Shown here one piece after another: positions 45,158 through 53,874 of a stretch of 64,000 nucleotides of DNA. The stretch is from positions 62,001 through 126,000 of the forward strand of contig JAICWP010000004.1 in assembly GCA_025934735.1 (NCBI GenBank), read 5' to 3'. A model generated the notes under the pieces. It ran no database searches. It was not told where the DNA came from and saw nothing but the letters and a program-made list of their open reading frames with translations. The stretch is from Terriglobales bacterium (lineage in GTDB: Bacteria; Acidobacteriota; Terriglobia; Terriglobales; Acidobacteriaceae). The translations under genes were made by a program, and so were the position numbers. Each line of letters starts with the position of its first letter. Positions within the stretch are counted from its first letter, which is position 1.

Positions 45158-45580
45158 ATGTCGCAAAGCAAAAAGTTCGCAATCTTGGCATTGATGGTCA
45201 TAGTGGGCTTGGGAGCGGCGGCGCAGAAAATCAAAAAGGTTCCCGCGCCCTATACCTCGCCGGCATCCGGCAAAGACATGTACGTCAACCATTGCGCGGC
45301 CTGCCACGGCGCCGAAGCTAAAGGCGATGGCCCGGCAGCCACCGCGCTGAAGACGTCCCCAACGGACCTGACCACGCTGGCCAAAAAGAATGGCGGCAAA
45401 TTCCCGGCTAATCACGTGTATAGCTCCATTGTGGGCGACCTGAATGTGCCGGCGCACGGCACGCCCGACATGCCGATGTGGGGTAACGTTTACAGCGGGA
45501 TGAGCAAAGGCCGTCACGCGGAAGTGCAGCAGAGGGTTTCGAACCTGACCTCGTACATCGAGTCGCTGCAGGTTCAATAG
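45158..45580 (+). CDS. Periplasmic mono-haem cytochrome c
   Basis: A 140-residue protein. Signal peptide FAILALMVIVGLGAAAQ, then a class I cytochrome domain with C46-A-A-C49-H50 and the probable Met ligand in TPDMPMWGNVY. Extra GDGPAATALKTSPTDLTTLA matches cytochrome c subunits found in quinol- or alternative-complex systems and in many acidobacterial single-gene copies. GGAGG lies six bases before the ATG. No oxidase gene is adjacent. Confidence 0.85.
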   Translation: MSQSKKFAILALMVIVGLGAAAQKIKKVPAPYTSPASGKDMYVNHCAACHGAEAKGDGPAATALKTSPTDLTTLAKKNGGKFPANHVYSSIVGDLNVPAHGTPDMPMWGNVYSGMSKGRHAEVQQRVSNLTSYIESLQVQ

Positions 45581-45796
45581 CGTGGATCATGTGCAACCGG
45601 CGGGCGCGCCCCAGCACGGCGGCGCGCCTGAGGGAGCAACTTTCCCATTATGGGCCGTCCTGCAACAGCGCTCACGCGCGCTGGTGAGCCGCATCACCGG
45701 GCATTCATCCACCAGTCGTTAAACTCAGGTCGGGCCCAATAATCCAGCGCTGCGGTCTCCTCTCTCATGCTCAGCCGTGGCCGGAGTGACGAGACC

Positions 45797-46003
45797 ATGA
45801 CATCCAGCGAATTCCGCGTGGAAAAATCGGAGAGGGGATATCGTGTCACCCTCTATCGCAACGGCGAATACTACGTGACCTTTGTGGATGGCCTCACCAA
45901 GGCAGCGGCTACCCAGGAAGCTCTTTCGCTCGCCGCCTTCTGGCGACGCATCCGATCCGGCCCCGGTCCGGGAGAAGCGCTGCTGTGGAAGCGAGCTTCC
46001 TGA
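45797..46003 (+). CDS. Small hypothetical protein
   Basis: A 68-residue frame: SSEFRVEKSERGYRVTLYRN with GEYYVTFVDGLTKAAATQEA, a plausible small beta-sheet followed by a helix. The ATG at 45797 was preferred to one ten codons upstream. No family recognised and no signal peptide. It lies 73 bp before the glycosyltransferase gene on the same strand. Confidence 0.5.
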   Translation: MTSSEFRVEKSERGYRVTLYRNGEYYVTFVDGLTKAAATQEALSLAAFWRRIRSGPGPGEALLWKRAS

Positions 46004-46076
46004 CCGACGCGCATCACCTCCCTGTGCCCAAGCAGCTACTCCGAAGCGTGCCGCAGTCCCGTATAATGTGGGAACC

Positions 46077-47054
46077 GTGCCCAAGTACTCGATCGTCGTC
46101 CCGCTGCACGATGAGCAGGAGAACGTTACCGAACTCTACTACCGCCTTAAGGCGGTGATGGAGACCACCGGGGAGAGCTTTGAACTGGTCCTGGTGGATG
46201 ATGGAAGCCGCGACAATACTTTTCCGCTGTTGCGGGAAGTTGCTGCCGTGGACAGCCGGGTGACCGTGGTTAAGCTGCGGCGCAACTTCGGCCAGACCTC
46301 GGCGCTGGCTGCCGGCTTCGATCACGCCCGCGGGCAGTACATCATTGCCATGGATGGCGACTTGCAGCATGACCCCGCCGACATCCCCATGTTCGTGGAG
46401 AAGCTGGCCGAGGGGTACGACATTGTGAGCGGCTGGCGCAAGCGCCGCATTGACAATCTGTGGCTGCGGCGTATTCCTTCGCGCTGTGCCAACTGGCTGA
46501 TGGCCAAGCTGAGCGGAGTGGACATTCACGACTTCGGCACCACTTTCAAAGCCTATCGCCGCGAAGTGCTGGAAGGCATACCGCTGTACGGGGAACTGCA
46601 CCGCTTTATTCCCGCGCTGGCCTCCTGGCAGGGTGCCTCCATCTGTGAAGTGCCCATCCGCAATGTGAACCGGGAGCACGGCAATTCGCATTACGGGCTG
46701 TCGCGCACCTTCCGCGTCTTCTTCGATCTGATCACCATCCGCTTCCTGCTGCGCTACCTGTCCCGCCCGCTGCACTTTTTCGGCAGCCTGGGCATGTGCA
46801 GCATGTTTGCCGGCACTGTGGTGTCCTTGTGGCTGCTAGGGCAAAAGGTCCTGCAGGGCACGCACATCATGAGCGAGCATGGACCACTCCTGATATTCGC
46901 CGCCGTGCTAATCCTTGCCGGGGTCCAACTGCTCGCCCTGGGACTGCTGGGAGAGATGCAGGTGCGCCACTTCCACGAGCCTTCCCATCGCGCTCCCTAC
47001 GCAGTGGACCATGTGCTGCGCGCCCAAAATGAAGAGCACAGTGTCCAGGAATAA
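46077..47054 (+). CDS. DPM1/GtrB-like polyprenyl-phosphate glycosyltransferase
   Basis: A 325-residue GT2 enzyme with VVPLHDEQENV, LVDDGSRDNT (41-50), RNFGQTSALAAGFDHA and the metal-site motif DGDLQHDP at 93-100, followed by IHDFGTTFKAYRRE and two C-terminal membrane helices (FGSLGMCSMFAGTVVSLWLL; LIFAAVLILAGVQLLALGLL). The class transfers a sugar from a nucleotide to undecaprenyl phosphate. The product could feed the ArnT-like enzyme at 5700. The start is GTG at 46077 or GTG at 46068; the open frame upstream is not coding. Confidence 0.88.
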   Translation: MPKYSIVVPLHDEQENVTELYYRLKAVMETTGESFELVLVDDGSRDNTFPLLREVAAVDSRVTVVKLRRNFGQTSALAAGFDHARGQYIIAMDGDLQHDPADIPMFVEKLAEGYDIVSGWRKRRIDNLWLRRIPSRCANWLMAKLSGVDIHDFGTTFKAYRREVLEGIPLYGELHRFIPALASWQGASICEVPIRNVNREHGNSHYGLSRTFRVFFDLITIRFLLRYLSRPLHFFGSLGMCSMFAGTVVSLWLLGQKVLQGTHIMSEHGPLLIFAAVLILAGVQLLALGLLGEMQVRHFHEPSHRAPYAVDHVLRAQNEEHSVQE

Positions 47055-47208
47055 TTAACCATTCGGCTGCGATGCTGTTGTTTGCGCTATCCACCTGCCC
47101 GGCTTTGTAAAGGCTGCACTCTAAGTCGTCCCCGACAATTCGCACCCGCAGCGTGCATCTATGATCCGCATTGCAGCATCTTGGTTATAGAACTTTATCT
47201 CGTCTCCC

Positions 47209-47685
47209 ATGCGCCTCAATTGGGTACGCCTGACACTCGGACTTGCACTCGCCCTTGCCCTACTGGGCTGTGGAGGTCGAAATCAGATAAGACCGGTCAA
47301 CCTTAGCGGCAACTGGACTGCGACGCTCCAAAAGGTAAACGGAACGACGGCGTTTTCTTTCTCGGCCTCGATCACGGAGGTGGGAAGCACCGTCCTGAAT
47401 GTCTCTAACCTTACGTTTAACCCGGCCACATCCTGTTTTCAGTCGCAAACCAGCGCGTCGGGTATTGCGCGGTTCTCCAGTGGCGGTTACGGCTACTACA
47501 CCGGCGGCGGTGGTACCACCGCGATGTCTCTCACCATCAAAGGACTAGCCGCTGGGGGCGGAACGGACACCTTGACACTGCAGGGCACAGCCAATGCCTC
47601 GAACTCAGTTTCGGGAACGTGGACTTTGACCGGCGTCTCGGCTGCGTGCTCAGGCTCGGGCGGCTTCACCATGACAAAGAGCTAG
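47209..47685 (+). CDS. Beta-rich lipoprotein of unknown function
   Basis: A 158-residue lipoprotein (RLTLGLALALALLGC, lipobox Cys at 21) with a Ser/Thr/Gly-rich beta-sandwich-like body: NLSGNWTATLQ near the start and VSGTWTLTGV near the end, the paired GxW strands seen in many acidobacterial surface lipoproteins. Two Cys pairs may form disulfides. Function unknown. It stands alone with 154 bp upstream that show no clear promoter. Confidence 0.7.
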   Translation: MRLNWVRLTLGLALALALLGCGGRNQIRPVNLSGNWTATLQKVNGTTAFSFSASITEVGSTVLNVSNLTFNPATSCFQSQTSASGIARFSSGGYGYYTGGGGTTAMSLTIKGLAAGGGTDTLTLQGTANASNSVSGTWTLTGVSAACSGSGGFTMTKS

Positions 47686-47815
47686 GGCGTTGAGCCGATG
47701 CGTTTCAGCCGCTGCTGAAGGGTTCAGACTGTGACTGGCAAGGTCCGGTCAGGGACGCTGGCGAAAAGCGGTTTTCCTGCCGAGAGTTTCCATCTACAAT
47801 CACCACTCTTCCACT

Positions 47816-48277
47816 ATGAGCAAGAGGCACGTGGGCCGCGGTCACGGCAGCCGACAGCAGAAGAATTACTGTTTTGCTTGTGGCAAAAACAATCCTGAAG
47901 GCATGCACCTGCGGTTTTCCTACGAAGAACAGAGCGGGCGCTTTGTAAGCCGCTTCCGATTGGGCCGGCGCTACACCGGTCCTCCCGGGCACGCCCATGG
48001 CGGCGTGATTGCCACCATCCTGGATGAGGCTATGGGCAAGGTGAATAAACTTCACAATGTGGTGGCCCTCACCTCGGACATCGCGGTGCAGTATCTGAAG
48101 CCCGTGCCCCTGAACCGGCCGCTGCGGGTGGAGGCGCGGGGGGTGAGCGTGCGCGGGCGCCGGCACGTGAATGCCGCCGAAATCCTGAATCAGCGTGGCG
48201 AAGTGCTGGCCCGCAGCCGTGGAACATTCGTGGCTATAGACCCCCAGCGCATGTTCGCTAAATTTGTGGAAAGATGA
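47816..48277 (+). CDS. Hot-dog fold thioesterase (PaaI/4HBT-like)
   Basis: A 153-residue protein with the Cys-containing opening NYCFACGKNNPEGMHLRF, the central hot-dog helix PGHAHGGVIATILDEAMGK (catalytic acid in DEA) and the strand KPVPLNRPLRVEARG. Such proteins hydrolyse acyl-CoA or aryl-CoA esters. The substrate is unknown. The basic N-terminus (SKRHVGRGHGSRQQ) is unusual. Convergent with the MocR gene. Confidence 0.85.
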   Translation: MSKRHVGRGHGSRQQKNYCFACGKNNPEGMHLRFSYEEQSGRFVSRFRLGRRYTGPPGHAHGGVIATILDEAMGKVNKLHNVVALTSDIAVQYLKPVPLNRPLRVEARGVSVRGRRHVNAAEILNQRGEVLARSRGTFVAIDPQRMFAKFVER

Positions 48278-48282
48278 GACTG

Positions 48283-48366
48283 GGTAGCTTACTGGCTAGT
48301 TGGCAGGCTGCTTTAACCGGCCTGCCTGAGCTAAATAGCTAGATAGCTAGTCAGCCAATTAGCTTT
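48283..48366. repeat. Imperfect inverted repeat between convergent genes
   Basis: A core hairpin GGCAGGC (48302-48308) / GCCTGCC (48320-48326) is flanked by related arms AGCTTACTGGCTAGTTGGC and, on the other strand, AGCTAATTGGCTGACTAGC. It probably serves as a bidirectional terminator and belongs to the same word-repeat family as the gaps at 36331 and 56541. Confidence 0.55.
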
Positions 48367-49828
48367 CTTCCAGCGCGTGCGCCAGCCGCTCCACGCCGCT
48401 GCGCAGTTCGGCAACATCCATGGCGGCAAAGCCCAGGAGCAGGCCTTTGCTTCTGGGGGCCCGCGAATAGCGGCTCAGCGGAACAACTTCCACGTCGTGC
48501 CGGGCGGCGGCAGCCGTAGCCTGTTCCGCGCTAAGCTTGCCTTGCAGCCAGCCCACGGTCTGCAAACCGGCTTCAACCGGCGGGATTTCCAGGAGCCCGC
48601 CGAGGCGGCTATGAGCGGCCTCCAATAAACCGGCCAGCCGCTCCGCGTAGAGCTCGCGCATGCGTCGGATGTGGCGAGCAAAGTGGCCTTCGCTGATGAA
48701 GTCGCAGAGGATTGCCTGGTCCATCAGGGGAGGATGATGCGTGCTGGAGGACTCAGCGGCCGCGAATGCCTCCACCAAATCCGGCGGAATTACCACATAG
48801 CCCAGGCGGAGGGCAGGGAAGAGAACGTCGCTGAAGCTGCCGGAAAAAATGACGACCCCGCTGCGGTCCAGGCCCTGCATGGCCGGAATGGGACGGCCAG
48901 AATAACGGTACTCGCTGTCATAATCGTCTTCGAAGATCAGTGCGCCGGACTCGCGCGCCCATTCCAGCACCTCCAGGCGGCGGCGCAGGCTCATGGTCAC
49001 ACCTAGGGGAAACTGGTGAGCGGGAGTGACGTAGACCAGCTTGGCGCGCCGCCAGCGCCGTTTTCCGAAGTGCAGGTCTAAGCCCTCGCTATTCACCGGC
49101 ACAGCGCAAATTCTGGCGCCGACCGAGCGGAACACGATGGCGGCACGGGGATAGCCGGGTTCTTCCATCCACACCGGGTCGCCGGGATTGAGCAGCAGGT
49201 GGGCGGTGCGATCCAGCGCCTCCTGCACGCCAGAAACGATGATTACCTGCTCGGGCGCGCACTTCACGCCACGCGAGGTGTTCAGATATTCGGCCACAGC
49301 CTGGCGCAGCGGCATATAGCCTAGAGGGTCGCCGCCGGCCAGCAAACGCCAGGAGACGCGGCGCAGGCGCCGGGCGGCTACCTGTGCCCACAAGGCCGTG
49401 GGAAAGGAATCAAGGGCCGGCAGATTGGCGCGGAATGCCCGGGCAGGGCCGCGCTCGATCACCGGCATGGGCTCGAGGCGGCGGGCATAGTCGGAGAGCG
49501 CTGGGCGGCGACGGCGCGCGCTACCTTGCGCCTTTACCCGGCTCACCTGCAGCAATTCCTCGGGCAGCACCTGGCTGACGTAGGTGCCGGAGCCGGTTCG
49601 TCCTTCAACGTAGCCTTCGGAGCCGAGTTGATCGAAGGCGGCCACAATCGTGCCCCGGGAGAGCCCGTACTCGCGGGCCAGGTCGCGCGTGGCCGGGAGG
49701 CGCGCTCCAGGCTGCAACCGGCCGGCCAGGATGGCGGAACGCAGCTCTTCATAAAACCAACGAAAGCGCCGCCCCGGGGGTGGTGGTTGCGGTAGCGGCA
49801 AGGGCAGGGTCGTGGCCTGTTTAGGCAC
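48359..49828 (-). CDS. MocR/PdxR-type regulator (GntR helix-turn-helix + aminotransferase fold) lacking the PLP lysine
   Basis: A 489-residue MocR protein. A GntR winged helix (residues 22-88: [20 protein letters not shown], then [19 protein letters not shown]) is joined by a short basic linker to a type I aminotransferase domain. The domain keeps [24 protein letters not shown] and LFPALRLGY, but the lysine that forms the PLP aldimine (FSK in GabR) is D334 in [12 protein letters not shown] (codon at 48827-48829). Divergence from pdxS across 91 bp strongly suggests control of vitamin B6 synthesis. GTG 49828 gives normal family length; the open frame extends 117 codons upstream across pdxS. Confidence 0.88.
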   Translation of the reverse strand: MPKQATTLPLPLPQPPPPGRRFRWFYEELRSAILAGRLQPGARLPATRDLAREYGLSRGTIVAAFDQLGSEGYVEGRTGSGTYVSQVLPEELLQVSRVKAQGSARRRRPALSDYARRLEPMPVIERGPARAFRANLPALDSFPTALWAQVAARRLRRVSWRLLAGGDPLGYMPLRQAVAEYLNTSRGVKCAPEQVIIVSGVQEALDRTAHLLLNPGDPVWMEEPGYPRAAIVFRSVGARICAVPVNSEGLDLHFGKRRWRRAKLVYVTPAHQFPLGVTMSLRRRLEVLEWARESGALIFEDDYDSEYRYSGRPIPAMQGLDRSGVVIFSGSFSDVLFPALRLGYVVIPPDLVEAFAAAESSSTHHPPLMDQAILCDFISEGHFARHIRRMRELYAERLAGLLEAAHSRLGGLLEIPPVEAGLQTVGWLQGKLSAEQATAAAARHDVEVVPLSRYSRAPRSKGLLLGFAAMDVAELRSGVERLAHALEES

Positions 49829-49831
49829 CCG

Positions 49832-49861
49832 TAAATGGTACAGTAAAGATCGTCTAAATGG
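49832..49861. promoter_or_regulatory. Candidate MocR operator: two TAAATGG direct repeats
   Basis: TAAATGGTAC (from 49832) and TAAATGGACC (from 49855) are 23 bp apart in the 91-bp gap between the divergent regulator and pdxS. Direct repeats about two turns apart are the usual binding pattern of MocR/PdxR dimers. GGACC is repeated at 49860 and 49873. Confidence 0.5.
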
Positions 49862-49919
49862 ACCTTCTTCAAGGACCAATCTTTCATTTATCCTGATGAA
49901 AGAGGCGAGGAGCACTGAC

Positions 49920-50837
49920 ATGTCAGAGAAGAACGGGAGCGGCAGCCTGCGGCTGAAGACCGGGCTGGCGGAGATGCTGAAGGGCGGCGTGATCATGGAC
50001 GTGACCAACGCCGAGCAGGCGACAATTGCCGAGCGCGCCGGGGCAGTAGCAGTCATGGCGCTGGAGCGGGTGCCGGCGCAGATTCGCGCCGAAGGCGGCG
50101 TGGCCCGCATGGCCTCGCCCAAAAAGATCCGCGAAATCATGGAAGCAGTGGATATTCCGGTGATGGCCAAGTGCCGCATCGGCCACTTCGCCGAAGCGCA
50201 GATCCTGCAGGCGCTGGGCGTGGACTACATTGATGAGTCGGAGGTGCTCACGCCCGCCGATGAAGCCCACCACGTGGATAAGCACGGCTTCACCGTGCCC
50301 TTCGTCTGCGGCGCGCGCAACCTGGGCGAGGCTCTGCGCCGGATTGCAGAGGGCGCGGCCATGATCCGCACCAAGGGCGAGGCCGGCACCGGAGATGTGG
50401 TGCATGCGGTGAAGCACATGCGCCAGATCATGCAGGAAATGCGCGAGCTTACTGTGCTTCGCGATGAGGAGCTTTATGCCCGCGCCAAGGACCTGCAGGC
50501 GCCCTACGAACTGGTGCGCCTGGTGGCGCGGGAAGGGAAGCTGCCCGTGCCCAACTTCTCTGCCGGCGGTATTGCAACCCCGGCCGATGCCTCTTTGGTG
50601 ATGCAACTGGGCGCCGAGTCGGTGTTCGTGGGTTCCGGCATTTTCATGCAGGACTCGAGCAACTTCGCGCCGCCGGAAGAGGCGGAGCGACGCGCCCGGG
50701 CGATTGTGCGCGCCACCACCCACTACAACGATCCTAAAGTATTGCTTGAAGTCTCCGAGGACCTGGTGGGCGCCATGAAAGGGCTGGCGGTGGCGGCGAT
50801 TGCGGAATCGGAGATGCTGCAGAAGCGAGGCTGGTAG
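49920..50837 (+). CDS. pdxS: Pyridoxal 5'-phosphate synthase subunit PdxS
   Basis: A 305-residue (beta/alpha)8 lyase subunit that makes PLP from ribose 5-phosphate, glyceraldehyde 3-phosphate and ammonia supplied by PdxT. Catalytic lysines are K84 (VMAKCRIGH) and K152 ([10 protein letters not shown]), with D27 (MDVTN) also present; this matches K81/K149 of B. subtilis with an offset of three. GAGGAG lies before the ATG at 49920. Divergent from the MocR gene, and followed by a PPOX-fold gene and pdxT. Confidence 0.96.
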   Translation: MSEKNGSGSLRLKTGLAEMLKGGVIMDVTNAEQATIAERAGAVAVMALERVPAQIRAEGGVARMASPKKIREIMEAVDIPVMAKCRIGHFAEAQILQALGVDYIDESEVLTPADEAHHVDKHGFTVPFVCGARNLGEALRRIAEGAAMIRTKGEAGTGDVVHAVKHMRQIMQEMRELTVLRDEELYARAKDLQAPYELVRLVAREGKLPVPNFSAGGIATPADASLVMQLGAESVFVGSGIFMQDSSNFAPPEEAERRARAIVRATTHYNDPKVLLEVSEDLVGAMKGLAVAAIAESEMLQKRGW

Positions 50838-50850
50838 CGCTCGGCGCCCG

Positions 50851-50866
50851 TGCGAAGTACTTCGCA
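50851..50866. promoter_or_regulatory. 16-bp perfect palindrome TGCGAAGTACTTCGCA after pdxS
   Basis: It begins 14 bp after the pdxS stop codon and has no loop, so it fits a dimeric protein-binding site better than a terminator hairpin. The rest of the gap to 50966 contains GCTAA/TGCTGA word repeats. Confidence 0.4.
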
Positions 50867-50966
50867 GCTGGCGGCTTAGCCGGTCGGCTCGGTTGCTGAT
50901 AACACGGTGCTCTCGAGGGGCTGAATGCTAAGTGCTGATTGCTGAGTGCGCCTTTACGGAAAACAT

Positions 50967-51626
50967 ATGCCTGAAACCCTGCTCACCTCTCGCACCACGC
51001 TTGGCCGCCATCCGGAACGTGGCGCGCACGAGCGCGAAACCATCAATCAGATTTTGGACGAGGGCTTCGTCTGCCACGTTGGTTTTGTCAGCGATGGCCA
51101 ACCCTACGTGATTCCCACCGGGTACGCTCGGGTTGGCGACGAACTTTACATTCATGGCTCCGCGGCCAGCCGCATGTTACGCAACCTGGAGAAGGGAATT
51201 GAGATGTGCGTCACCGTCACCCTGCTGGACGGGTTGGTGATGGCGCGGGCGGCCTTCAGCCATTCCATGAATTATCGCTCGGTGCTGGTTCTGGGAACAG
51301 CTAGTTTAGTGGAAGACGCTGAAGAGAAAATGGCCGCGCTGCGGGCCATTACCGAGCACATTGTTCCCGGTCGTTGGGCGGAAACGCGGTGGCCCACGCC
51401 GCAGGAACTGAAGGCCACCAGCGTCCTCAAGCTGCCCCTGGCCGAGGCTTCGGCGAAGATTCGTACCGGCGGACCGAAAGACAAAGAGGAAGACCTGACA
51501 TTTCCAGTATGGGCGGGCGTGCTGCCGTTCAGCCTGGTACCCGGCAAGCCGGTGGAGCATGAGGCCAGCGCGGTGCACGAAGTCCCCGAATACGTGGCGC
51601 GGTATTCGCGAAATGCCGGAAAATAG
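50967..51626 (+). CDS. Pyridoxamine-5'-phosphate-oxidase-fold flavoprotein (NimA-like)
   Basis: A 219-residue split-barrel protein of the PPOX/NimA group: INQILDEGFVCHVGFVSDGQPYVIP with the YARVGDELYIHGSAASRML phosphate-contact strand-helix, then VMARAAFSHSMNYRSVLVLG. This is the FMN/haem-binding fold, but the arrangement is that of NimA/YwmD-type proteins and not classical PdxH. Its place between pdxS and pdxT suggests a B6-related or redox role. The ATG at 50967 follows ACGGAAAA; a GTG seven codons upstream is less likely. Confidence 0.8.
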   Translation: MPETLLTSRTTLGRHPERGAHERETINQILDEGFVCHVGFVSDGQPYVIPTGYARVGDELYIHGSAASRMLRNLEKGIEMCVTVTLLDGLVMARAAFSHSMNYRSVLVLGTASLVEDAEEKMAALRAITEHIVPGRWAETRWPTPQELKATSVLKLPLAEASAKIRTGGPKDKEEDLTFPVWAGVLPFSLVPGKPVEHEASAVHEVPEYVARYSRNAGK

Positions 51627-51639
51627 CACCTGGCATTCA

Positions 51640-51722
51640 GCAATTAGCCCCTGTCCCGTTGTAGTGCGATCTGGGAAAAACTTGGGCTGGCTAAATGCCA
51701 ACTGCTAACTGCTAACTGCTTC
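51640..51722. repeat. Word-repeat inverted repeat upstream of pdxT
   Basis: GGCATTCAGCAATTAGCC near the left end faces GGCTAAATGCCAACTGC on the right, with three TAACTGC-type words at the end. The element fills the gap between the PPOX-like gene and pdxT. Confidence 0.5.
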
Positions 51723-51729
51723 TTTCGAC

Positions 51730-52293
51730 ATGAAAGTCGGCGTGCTGGCTCTGCAAGGCGATTTTGACGCGCACCGCAAGCGACTGGAAGAACTCGGTGC
51801 GGAGGTCGTCCTGGTGCGCAGGCCGGAGCAATTGGATGAAGTGGACGCCCTCGTGATCCCCGGAGGTGAATCCGGCACCTTCCTCAAGCTGCTGGGGGAA
51901 CAAGGACTGGAGAAGCTAAAGCAGTTTGTGCGCGCCAAGCCTACTTTTGGCACCTGCGCGGGCGCCATCCTTCTCGCTAATCAAGTAGAAAACCCGCATC
52001 AACCCGGCCTGGGAGCTTTGGACATCACCATTCGCCGTAATGCCTACGGCCGGCAGTTGGACAGCTCCATCCGCCAGGCGGAAACCACGCTGGGCGGCGA
52101 CCCCCTGGAAATGGTCTTCATTCGCGCTCCTAAAATCGAGAGGGTGGGCCGGGCTGTCGAGGTGCTTGCCCGCGAGGGCAACGACCCGGTACTGGTGCGC
52201 CAAGGCAACGTCATGGCGGCAACTTTCCATCCTGAGCTGAGTGAAGACAAGCGGGTACACGCGGCATTTCTGGAATTGGTGCGGAAGCGCTAG
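51730..52293 (+). CDS. pdxT: Pyridoxal 5'-phosphate synthase glutaminase subunit PdxT
   Basis: A 187-residue class I glutaminase that supplies ammonia to PdxS. The nucleophile is C76 (TFGTCAGAILL), with the oxyanion motif GGESGTF at 45-51 and the catalytic pair H167/E169 (TFHPEL). It is separated from pdxS by the PPOX-fold gene, whereas pdxST are usually adjacent. The gap after it (52294-52444) holds another inverted repeat: GCTCTTAGCA at 52320 and TGCTAAGAGC at 52385. Confidence 0.95.
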   Translation: MKVGVLALQGDFDAHRKRLEELGAEVVLVRRPEQLDEVDALVIPGGESGTFLKLLGEQGLEKLKQFVRAKPTFGTCAGAILLANQVENPHQPGLGALDITIRRNAYGRQLDSSIRQAETTLGGDPLEMVFIRAPKIERVGRAVEVLAREGNDPVLVRQGNVMAATFHPELSEDKRVHAAFLELVRKR

Positions 52294-52444
52294 CCATCAG
52301 CACTTAGCAGCAGCGATGAGCTCTTAGCATTTAGCCTTTGAACCTTTGCGTCGAGATTGAAAGGAATCTGTGCAGGGCTGGGGTGCTAAGAGCGCGGCCA
52401 GTTGAAGCTGAGTGCCTGCTTTTCCTGCGTTATACTGGCCGTTG

Positions 52445-53833
52445 ATGGCGCAGACCCCGGAAAAGACCTTCTACATAGAGACTTTCGGCTGCCAGATGAA
52501 CGTCCATGACTCGGAAAAGGTCATCGGCACGCTCCTGGCCCAGGGCTACCGCCAGGTGCAGACCCAGCAGGAAGCCGGCCTGATCCTCTACAACACCTGC
52601 TCCATCCGCGACAAAGCCGAGCAGAAGGTCTTCCATCGTCTGGCCGACTTCAAGAAAATGGCCCAACAGGGTAAGAAGTTCGGCGTGCTGGGCTGCGTGG
52701 CGCAGCAGGAAGGGGAAAAGATCTTCGACCGTGCGCCGCACGTTTCCATCGTCTGCGGCTCGGCTTCCTATCGCAACCTGCCGGAAATGCTGATGCAGAT
52801 TGAGGCAGGGAAGCAGCGGGTCACCGGGTTGGACGACCGCGAAACCGACGAGTGCTTCGAAACCGAGTTCACCTCGCGTTCCAACCCGCACCGCGGCTAC
52901 ATCACCATCATTGAGGGCTGTGACAAGTTCTGCGCCTTTTGCGTGGTGCCCTATACGCGCGGCAAGGAGCGCAGCCGCACGTCAGCCTCGGTTCTGGAGG
53001 AAGCGCGGCGCATGGCCGATGCCGGCTACACGGAAATTCAGCTGCTCGGGCAAAACGTAAACTCCTACTGTGATCCATCGGAAAATAAAAGGTTTGCGGA
53101 ATTGCTGGCGGCGGTGGGGGAAGTGCGGGGCATCCGCCGGGTGCGTTTCACTACCTCGCATCCGCGGGATTTTGGCCGCGACATTGTGGAGGCCATTGAT
53201 GCCGTGCCCGCGCTTTGCGACCAGGTGCATCTGCCGGTGCAGAGCGGTTCGAGCCGCGTGCTGAGCCTGATGCAGCGCCTCTATGCGCGCGAGCAGTACC
53301 TGGAGCGTATCGCGTGGATCAAGGCGGCGCGGCGGCCGATCAGCATCAGCACCGACATCATTGTCGGATTTCCAGGCGAAAACGAAGAGGACTTTGAGCA
53401 AACGCTCTCGCTACTCGACGAAGTGGGCTACGACAGCGTGTTTTCTTTCAAGTACTCGCCGAGGCCCAACACCCCGGCGCTGAAGTTCATTGACCACATT
53501 CCTGATCAGGAAAAGGCGCGCCGACTGGCGGTGCTGCAGGAAAAACAAAAACAGATTCAGAGCCGCAACAACCAGAAGCATGTTGGGGAAGTGCTGGAGG
53601 TCATGGTGGAGGGCCACAACCCCGCGCGCGGGCAGTGGATTGGGCGCACTTCCCAAAACAAAGTGCTAAACTTCACCGCCGTCGACGGGCAGGCGCTGCT
53701 TAGCGGAAGCTACGCGCAAGTGCGGGTGACGCAGGCGTTCCCCAATAGTCTGGTCGGTGAACTGGCGTCTGGGAGCGCGGAGGTCGGCATAAATCACTTT
53801 TTAAACAGCCAATCGCGGCAATTAGCGTTCTAA
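52445..53833 (+). CDS. miaB: tRNA-2-methylthio-N6-isopentenyladenosine synthase
   Basis: A 462-residue radical-SAM methylthiotransferase acting on i6A37 of tRNAs. The N-terminal cluster ligands are C16 (TFGCQMNVHDSE), C52 and C84; the radical-SAM triad is C159, C163 and C166 (GCDKFCAFCVVPYTRG). A C-terminal TRAM domain follows, beginning near VGEVLEVMVEGHNP. GCQMN and the YTRGKERSR block fit MiaB better than RimO or MtaB. The ATG at 52445 is preferred over a GTG 11 codons upstream. Confidence 0.95.
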   Translation: MAQTPEKTFYIETFGCQMNVHDSEKVIGTLLAQGYRQVQTQQEAGLILYNTCSIRDKAEQKVFHRLADFKKMAQQGKKFGVLGCVAQQEGEKIFDRAPHVSIVCGSASYRNLPEMLMQIEAGKQRVTGLDDRETDECFETEFTSRSNPHRGYITIIEGCDKFCAFCVVPYTRGKERSRTSASVLEEARRMADAGYTEIQLLGQNVNSYCDPSENKRFAELLAAVGEVRGIRRVRFTTSHPRDFGRDIVEAIDAVPALCDQVHLPVQSGSSRVLSLMQRLYAREQYLERIAWIKAARRPISISTDIIVGFPGENEEDFEQTLSLLDEVGYDSVFSFKYSPRPNTPALKFIDHIPDQEKARRLAVLQEKQKQIQSRNNQKHVGEVLEVMVEGHNPARGQWIGRTSQNKVLNFTAVDGQALLSGSYAQVRVTQAFPNSLVGELASGSAEVGINHFLNSQSRQLAF

Positions 53834-53874
53834 TGTAACAGGCACCGGGGTACTCTGGTGGGCAGGAGGGCACG

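Noticed and set aside
52445-53833. Radical SAM protein as RimO or MtaB
   Set aside because: GCQMN and the FCVVPYTRGKERSR block are those of MiaB.
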